Positions 25,201 through 34,200 of a DNA stretch of 64,000 bases are shown in pieces (positions within the stretch are counted from its first letter, which is position 1; each line of letters opens with the position of its first letter). Source of the DNA: Schistosoma mansoni (taxonomy: Eukaryota > Platyhelminthes > Trematoda > Strigeidida > Schistosomatidae); assembly GCF_000237925.1 (NCBI RefSeq), contig NC_031496.1, positions 2,085,396 through 2,149,395 on the forward strand, written 5' to 3'. The notes below the pieces were generated by a model. That model did not search any database. It was not told where the DNA came from and saw only the letters and a program-made list of their open reading frames with translations. The position numbers and the translations under genes are program-made.

Positions 25201-28200
25201 ACCACAGATGCCTTAGAAATATTGCTTGCATCTGCTAGGATCACCGGGTAAGTAATAGTGAGGTTAGACGTAGAGTATTAGGGAATGATGGTAAATTAGT
25301 TGATGAGGTCATAAATCTTCATCGACTGAGATGGTTGGGTCACGTGTTACGTATGCCTGAACACCGATTACCACGACGCGCTATGCTGGCTAGTGTAGGG
25401 GATGGTTGGAAGAAAGTTAGGGGTGGCCAAACCAAAACGTGGCATCAGAGTTTGAAGTCACCAACTTTTAGTCTGAGTCATTTTGGCAGATGCAGACTAC
25501 TTGGTTGGGGTCCGCGTGACTATCGTAACCAATGGTTGGAGACTCTAGGTGACATGGCTTAGAATCGATCACAATTGCGTAGGTGTATACACTCTTTATC
25601 TTCCCTTAAACCTTGAGATTAAAATTGCTTCATATCTGTCTTCCTTCCCATACTATATCTTTATATACAACCTTTCTTTTATATACTACCACCACTAAAT
25701 TAACTACTTCTACGAATCCGGTGTTCATCTTGTTGTACTAACGAGGTATGACAACATGGACCGATGCATATGTGTGCCTGGTCCTACGTTGTAGCTGACT
25801 GACTGACAACAGTTAGAAAACCAAATTGCAAATTAGCGATTACATCAAATAAATGTTTCATTCTAGTTTTAGAATCTTTAAAAATGTAATACCCGTAAAT
25901 TTCAACCATTCACTCTCATACATTCGAACCCCTCTCCATGCATTATCAATTCGGTCGCCCAGGTAGCATCATTAAGCGTGGAGCTTTCATTGTCCTTTTG
26001 AACGACATCATCAGCACACTTCTACCCGAAGTTTGTGCTGATGATGTCGTTCAGAAGGACGATGAAAGCTCCACGACCGAACCATCCAGCTCAGAGTACA
26101 AACCTACATCAAAATCACCCACCTGAGCTACAAATCTTCTCCACCATCTCAGTATCATTAAGCGTTAAAAAGTATGGTGCTTCAAAACCGGGTACTCCGT
26201 ATTCGGCAAGTAATTTGCCGTAGAAAGATTTTGTCGTGTAATGATTATTGATAACGTTAAACTGCTGAGTTGGAACCTATCATCGGTTGACACTGTCGAC
26301 TTCAGTTGTTTAGTGGTATCTCGGGCACTGGAAAAAGCTTCGTAAATTAATGAACAAACTAAAATATAATGTGAATATTTCTACTATGGAGATTCGGAGT
26401 AGAATGGATTGATATCGTGGTCGCTTTAAACCATTTCAGTTTAAGATCTTTCTGTAAATTATATACAAATGATCTAGCCCATATAGTATGGCTTCTGAAA
26501 GAGTAAGTTTAGTGTTGAAAGTCGAGGTAGAAGGAATAGTAGGAATTGAAGAAGGAGATTGATTATGAATACAGTAGTCTTGAGTGCTGTTAGAGGTATG
26601 AAGGCAGTTACCAATTCCCAGTTGCCCACACCGTGGAAGGGTTCTTCTACAGGTACCTGAAAAGGAAATTGGGTTAGAAGTGGTCTTAATGACCTGAGAG
26701 CGTGACCGCAGTGCCCAAGGGATAACTGCTTGAGGTCGGTCACACACGACGTTTTTGTGTTAGCTCCGTACTTGTTGGGACCTTACAGCCGGAGACGGAT
26801 ATCCATGGGATTAGGCGAGTGGTGTATTTTTAGGGTCGACCTTTTCTAACCCCACCCCTCCTTGTGAGAAGGCAGAATCGCTGTTATGCTGGTTGTCTGA
26901 AGGAAACAACTTACTGCTGTCACACCTCTGTACAGTCAGCAGTATGACTTCGCCTTCGGACCTTGGGTTTTCTGCTTTTAGTCTTACCGCCCTTCAACCG
27001 ACCTGCGTGGCGTGGCAGGAGCTCGAGGAACGATTGTTCTAGCCAGTGTAGCTCGATTGGTTTATCACGATAGGCAAGCCCGACTACCACGTCAAGGTAT
27101 CAGCAACGGTTGGGATAGTATGGCTTATTATATGAAGAGTGGTATACTAATTAGGAATTAGAGTGAAGCATATGGAATGACATATATGACCCCTACATTT
27201 TGGATTGTCATCTTACAAAAGCTGTACACTTACTTTTTCAATTATTGCATCTTAATTATATCTGGCGGTAAAATAACACATTGTTATCATTTTTATACAT
27301 AAAGTTCGACTGGTACTCTTAGTTACCTGTCTCACAACCAACTCCAGTTCATTATTCTTCTATTAGTAATTCCATTACTGTCCAACGGACANNNNNNNNN
27401 NNNNNNNNNNNNNNNNNNNNNNNNNNNNNNNNNNNNNNNNNNNNNNNNNNNNNNNNNNNNNNNNNNNNNNNNNNNNNNNNNNNNNNNNNNNNNNNNNNNN
27501 NNNNNNNNNNNNNNNNNNNNNNNNNNNNNNNNNNNNNNNNNNNNNNNNNNNNNNNNNNNNNNNNNNNNNNNNNNNNNNNNNNNNNNNNNNNTTGTCTACC
27601 ACCACTATTTGTGCAGATAGTCTTTTACATGTAACACATTTTATATATGTAGCTCTAATACCATTTGACTCATGATCTCAACTATATAAAATAAAATCTC
27701 CACGAAATCCCCTTCTGATACTTAAAAAAATAACTGCAAAAATCGAAATGATTATTCTGCTCAGAAGTTAGGACATGGTCACTACAACGTATAGATGTTA
27801 CCTAGAATCATTTTATTCATCCTTACAACTAAATTGTTACCAGATAACATTAAAATAAATGAGATGTAGTATTAATAATGTAAAAGTTTGATTAATGCCA
27901 TGGTACGGCCGAAGCTAGGGAGAGTCAACTCTCCTCCGAATGTTCTCAAATGGTCATGCATATACAGCCACTGTCAGAAAATTCCTACTCATGGCCTTCT
28001 CACAGCATTACTGTTATTTACAAAATTGAGAGAACGAACAGCGAATGTCCGGCGCTTTAACTGGGTTGATGGATATGGAGGATCTACCTAAGGGAGTTGG
28101 AAAATCCTCATTCCAAACCAATGATGCATATAGGCTCCAGGATCCTGAAGGAGCAAATGGCATATGAACCTATTGTTGGTCACCGGCTACCATGTGACTA

Positions 28201-31200
28201 CATCTCCTTACGTTGCTCCATTGCCTTTTGGATTAAACCTCTAGGTCGATGTCTCCGGGAGTGACCCACTGAGAAAACCACCTGCTTCGGTTTGAGCACT
28301 CTAACACTATCCCAGCCCTCACACAAATCGAATGATTTATGTGGCGCATATGTATTTGGTACCTCATTGTACCCATGTTTATACATATTAGTTATCACCC
28401 ATCAACAATCTTGAAGGAACTGATAGTCCTTGGAGTATTCGGACATGGGTCACGTATTACGCATGCCCAACTACCGACAAGCACGACATGCAATGCTGAC
28501 TAATGTTGTAGACGAATGGAAGAAAGTTAGGGGAGGACAAATCATTCAGTTTTCGTTTCCTCTTTTTCGCAAAGAATACATCCCCACTTCTAAAAGGCAG
28601 TGTGAATGGGACTTCCCTGACAGTAGCTGTGTGTACGCCTGGCTATGTGAGATCATTTCGAGAGAAGGAGAGCTGATTTTCCTCATCCTCGACCTTACCA
28701 GGTCATTTGAAGGCCTAGTTTTGATTGAATTTCTTCTTATTTATACTTGTTAATACTTTGTTTGTATTTTTCTCTCTATTTCACCCTCTCTTAGATCATT
28801 TTATTATCCGCAACAATACCAAATGAAGTATTAGAAATATCTAAACATTTTATGCGTAATCCAGTACGTATATTATTAAAACAAGAAGAATTAACATNNN
28901 NNNNNNNNNNNNNNNNNNNNNNNNNNNNNNNNNNNNNNNNNNNNNNNNNNNNNNNNNNNNNNNNNNNNNNNNNNNNNNNNNNNNNNNNNNNNNNNNNNNN
29001 NNNNNNNNNNNNNNNNNNNNNNNNNNNNNNNNNNNNNNNNNNNNNNNNNNNNNNNNNNNNNNNNNNNNNNNNNNNNNNNNNNNNNNNNNNNNNNNNNAAG
29101 TATGGTGCTTCAAACCGGGTACTCCGTATTCGGCAAGTAATTTGCCGTAGAAAGATTTTGTCGTGTAATGATTATTGATAACGTTAAACTGCTGAGTTGG
29201 AACCTATCATCGGTTGACACTGTCGACTTCAGTTGTTTAGTGGTATCTCGGGCACTGGAAAAAGCTTCGTAAATTAATGAACAAACTAAAATATAATGTG
29301 AATATTTCTACTATGGAGATTCGGAGTAGAATGGATTGATATCGTGGTCGCTTTAAACCATTTCAGTTTAAGATCTTTCTGTAAATTATATACAAATGAT
29401 CTAGCCCATATAGTATGGCTTCTGAAAGAGTAAGTTTAGTGTTGAAAGTCGAGGTAGAAGGAATAGTAGGAATTGAAGAAGGAGATTGATTATGAATACA
29501 GTAGTCTTGAGTGCTGTTAGAGGTATGAGGGCAGTTACCAATTCCCAGTTGCCCACACCGTGGAAGGGTTCTTCTACAGGTACCTGAAAAGGAAATTGGG
29601 TTAGAAGTGGTCTTAATGACCTGAGAGCGTGACCGCAGTGCCCAAGGGATAACTGCTTGAGGTCGGTCACACACGACGTTTTTGTGTTAGCTCCGTACTT
29701 GTTGGGACCTTACAGCCGGAGACGGATATCCATGGGATTAGGCGAGTGGTGTATTTTTAGGGTCGACCTTTTCTAACCCCACCCCTCCTTGTGAGAAGGC
29801 AGAATCGCTGTTATGCTGGTTGTCTGAAGGAAACAACTTACTGCTGTCACACCTCTGTACAGTCAGCAGTATGACTTCGCCTTCGGACCTTGGGTTTTCT
29901 GCTTTTAGTCTTACCGCCCTTCAACCGACCTGCGTGGCGTGGCAGGAGCTCGAGGAACGATTGTTCTAGCCAGTGTAGCTCGATTGGTTTATCACGATAG
30001 GCAAGCCCGACTACCACGTCAAGGTATCAGCAACGGTTGGGATAGTATGGCTTATTATATGAAGAGTGGTATACTAATTAGGAATTAGAGTGAAGCATAT
30101 GGAATGACATATATGACCCCTACATTTTGGATTGTCATCTTACAAAAGCTGTACACTTACTTTTTCAATTATTGCATCTTAATTATATCTGGCGGTAAAA
30201 TAACACATTGTTATCATTTTTATACATAAAGTTCGACTGGTACTCTTAGTTACCTGTCTCACAACCAACTCCAGTTCATTATTCTTCTATTAGTAATTCC
30301 ATTACTGTCCAACGGACAACAATCTTATATTTGATGTGAGTCAAAACTGATTTGATAAGTTTAAAGAGTAAAACCTTGCATTCGATTGCGCTTTCTCAGA
30401 ATATAATTAATGGTTCAAGTTAGAAGCCTAATTGTTATTGATAAATTCATTATTTATCAGTTTAAATAGTTGGAGCGATATTTGAACCTACCACAGTCAG
30501 TCAGTCAGTCAGTCAGTTACAACGTAGAACTTCGTACGTACGTACATCAGTTCGAGTTACCATACCACATTAGCACAGAGATTCAGTTGTCGATTCAAAT
30601 CCCATAGTGGTAGAAGTAGTAAGAGTATAAGCATTATGTGAAAGATTAGGGTTTGAAGATGTTATTGAAGGAGTATAATCCAGTGAAATAAATTTGGAAA
30701 GAGAAAAAAGACTTCAGAGACGTTGGCGAGAGTTCTCTTTTCATCAATAAAGTGAACCTTTTTAATAGTTTTTTACTGTTTCAATCCACCAAACCGAAAC
30801 CAGTTTTATATGACAGTTCCTTTGTGTATATCCTGGCCATCATTTTTTTTCTGCACTGTCATTATTACTGTTTACGTGGGAACTTTAAACCCGTTTGTTG
30901 GCTCATTGTACCGTTTTCCAAGCGCCACTTTATATGAATATAATCTCATGCTACTGAATAATGTATAAGTAGTTTAAAAATCTGTTATTAAATTCCTGTT
31001 AAGTTATCGCATGCAGATTACAGGTTTGGGTAGTTTGATTGTTATCGGTTTCTCTCTGTTCTTATTAAGAATACTTAACTAGATTCTTTTTCTACGACGA
31101 ATTGACTTCAACACCGTGGCTATTAAGCTTGTCCCCCCCCGTGTAATAATAAGTCATGACACGAACTAGTATTATGTAGGGTATATTTCAAACAAGCTTG

Positions 31201-34200
31201 TCTTCAAGCACAAATGACTGGTATGAATTCATAATATTAGATTTTGTATATTCCTAAATCATATTGATTTGTATCAGCAGTCAAATAAATCCTTATCACC
31301 GGTTTTTGGTTCTTGCATTTCACCCCCCCTTTTCTCTTGTGTTCATATTGCTATGTAGATTTAGTCAGGGGCTATTAGAAACGGCTAGGAAATCAGATTG
31401 AATATTCAGTTAGCAGACTTTTCTATGTTCAAATATATGTGCTCAAATAAAAACTCATGATTCCTCACAGGAGTAAGTGAAAAATAACCAGTCATATGGC
31501 AATTCTACTCTCAACCATCAACCATTTGTCTTATATCTTTTTGACACTGATCAGAAGAAAAGGCTTAAAAAATATTATATAGTTGAGATCATGAGTCAAT
31601 TGAAGCTAGACCACCATGGAAAACCTGAAAGCACTGGACGGCCGTTTCGTCCTATTATGGGACTCTTCAGCAGTGCGCATCCACGATCTCGCCTCGTGGG
31701 ATTCGAACCCACAATAGGACGAAACGGCTNNNNNNNNNNNNNNNNNNNNNNNNNNNNNNNNNNNNNNNNNNNNNNNNNNNNNNNNNNNNNNNNNNNNNNN
31801 NNNNNNNNNNNNNNNNNNNNNNNNNNNNNNNNNNNNNNNNNNNNNNNNNNNNNNNNNNNNNNNNNNNNNNNNNNNNNNNNNNNNNNNNNNNNNNNNNNNN
31901 NNNNNNNNNNNNNNNNNNNNNNNNNNNNNGATGTTACCTAGAATCATTTTATTCATCCTTACAACTAAATTGTTACCAGATAACATTAAAATAAATGAGA
32001 TGTAGTATTAATAATGTAAAAGTTTGATTAATGCCATGGTACGGCCGAAGCTAGGGAGAGTCAACTCTCCTCCGAATGTTCTCAAATGGTCATGCATATA
32101 CAGCCACTGTCAGAAAATTCCTACTCATGGCCTTCTCACAGCATTACTGTTATTTACAAAATTGAGAGAACGAACAGCGAATGTCCGGCGCTTTAACTGG
32201 GTTGATGGATATGGAGGATCTACCTAAGGGAGTTGGAAAATCCTCATTCCAAACCAATGATGCATATAGGCTCCAGGATCCTGAAGGAGCAAATGGCATA
32301 TGAACCTATTGTTGGTCACCGGCTACCATGTGACTACATCTCCTTACGTTGCTCCATTGCCTTTTGGATTAAACCTCTAGGTCGATGTCTCCGGGAGTGA
32401 CCCACTGAGAAAACCACCTGCTTCGGTTTGAGCACTCTAACACTATCCCAGCCCTCACACAAATCGAATGATTTATGTGGCGCATATGTATTTGGTACCT
32501 CATTGTACCCATGTTTATACATATTAGTTATCACCCATCAACAATCTTGAAGAACTGATAGTCCTTGGAGTGTTCGGACATGGGTCACGTATTACGCATG
32601 CCCAACTACCGACAAGCACGACATGCAATGCTGACTAATGTTGTAGACGAATGGAAGAAAGTTAGGGGAGGACAAATCATTCAGTTTTCGTTTCCTCTTT
32701 TTCGCAAAGAATACATCCCCACTTCTAAAAGGCAGTGTGAATGGGACTTCCCTGACAGTAGCTGTGTGTACGCCTGGCTATGTGAGATCATTTCGAGAGA
32801 AGGAGAGCTGATTTTCCTCATCCTCGACCTTACCAGGTCATTTGAAGGCCTAGTTTTGATTGAATTTCTTCTTATTTATACTTGTTAATACTTTGTTTGT
32901 ATTTTTCTCTCTATTTCACCCTCTCTTAGATCATTTTATTATCCGCAACAATACCAAATGAAGTATTAGAAATATCTAAACATTTTATGCGTAATCCAGT
33001 ACGTATATTATTAAAACAAGAAGAATTAACATTAGATGGTATACGTCAATTTTATGTTAATGTTGAACAAGAAGAATGGAAATTAGAGACATTATGTGAT
33101 TTATATCAAACAATAACAATAACACAAGCAGTAATATTTTGTAATTCACGTAGAAAAGTTGAATGGTTAACAAATGAATTAATTGAACGTGATTTTATTG
33201 TATCAGCAATGGTAAGTAGAATGAATTTATGGCCCCCTGGTGCAGCCGAGAGTGGGGAGAGAGTCAGCTCCCCCCTCTCTCTCTCTCTCTCTCTCGAAAT
33301 GCTCTCACATGACTAGGAGTATACAGTCACTGTCAGGGAAGTCCTGGAATTTTCAAAGTTGAAAGCAGTTGAGTCGATTGAAGCTAGAACACCAGGAAAA
33401 ACTTGGAAGCACTGGACAAAGGCCGTTTCGTCCTATTATGGGACTCCTCAGCAGTGCGCATCCACGATCCCGCACTCGCGAGCGAGATTCGAACCCAGGA
33501 CCTACCAGTCTCGCGCCAGAGCTCTTAACCGATAGACCACTGAGATGGCCGGCATCCAACGTTGTTAGTGTCTAACTTCAACCAATCCACGAAGTTGAGC
33601 AACCGTTCACCGATTGTCTTCAGTGACTTGATATCTCACAACAGACGTGGTTTGAACTCCACTGATCACTGGTTCTCACTAGAACTCCTGGATTTACCTG
33701 TCGAAGTCAGTCACTAGTGAGCATATTATTATTATTATTATTATCAGAAGGGGTTTTTTGTAGAGATTTATTATTTTCATAGTTGAAAGCGTGAGTCAAT
33801 TGAAGCTAGACCACCAGGAAAAACATGGAAGCACTAGACGGCCGTTTCGTCCTATTATGGGACTCCTCAGCAGAGCGCATCCACGATCCCGCACTCGCGA
33901 GATTCGAACCCACAACCTTCTATCGGTTAAATGCTCTGGCGCGAGACTCATGCTTTCAACTATGAAAAATACTAAATCTCCACAAAAACCCCCTTCTGAT
34001 AATAAGTCCTGGAATATTGTTTATTCTGGTTAGTGTTTTTTTTAGGAAAATTGTTTTCCATAGGGGGGTAGGTGGGTTTGCCGACCCCATGATCAACCCT
34101 CCTCCTTTGTGTGGGCTTAGGACTTTCAGTAGTCCTAGAAGATCTACAGGCAAAGTTAGAATAAAATAGAACCATTTGATTCTTCATTATCCTATCCATC

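Larger units (their letters stand above)
27794..28897. repeat. Block B of an assembly duplication (first copy)
   Basis: Nearly identical to 31930-33032, with a one-base length difference and at least one substitution. It contains the same SINE copy, LINE fragment and start of eIF4A exon 3, and is cut by the gap at 28898. The left 200 bp (27592-27793) have no partner and probably belong inside the gap at 31730-31929. Confidence 0.85.

Noticed and set aside
27375-27605. Open frames across N runs (also near 28850, 29113, 31477 and 31986)
   Set aside because: They exist only because N codons are read through.
28795-28897. Second copy of eIF4A exon 3 as an alternative exon
   Set aside because: The whole surrounding kilobase is duplicated and cut by N gaps, so it is an assembly artefact.
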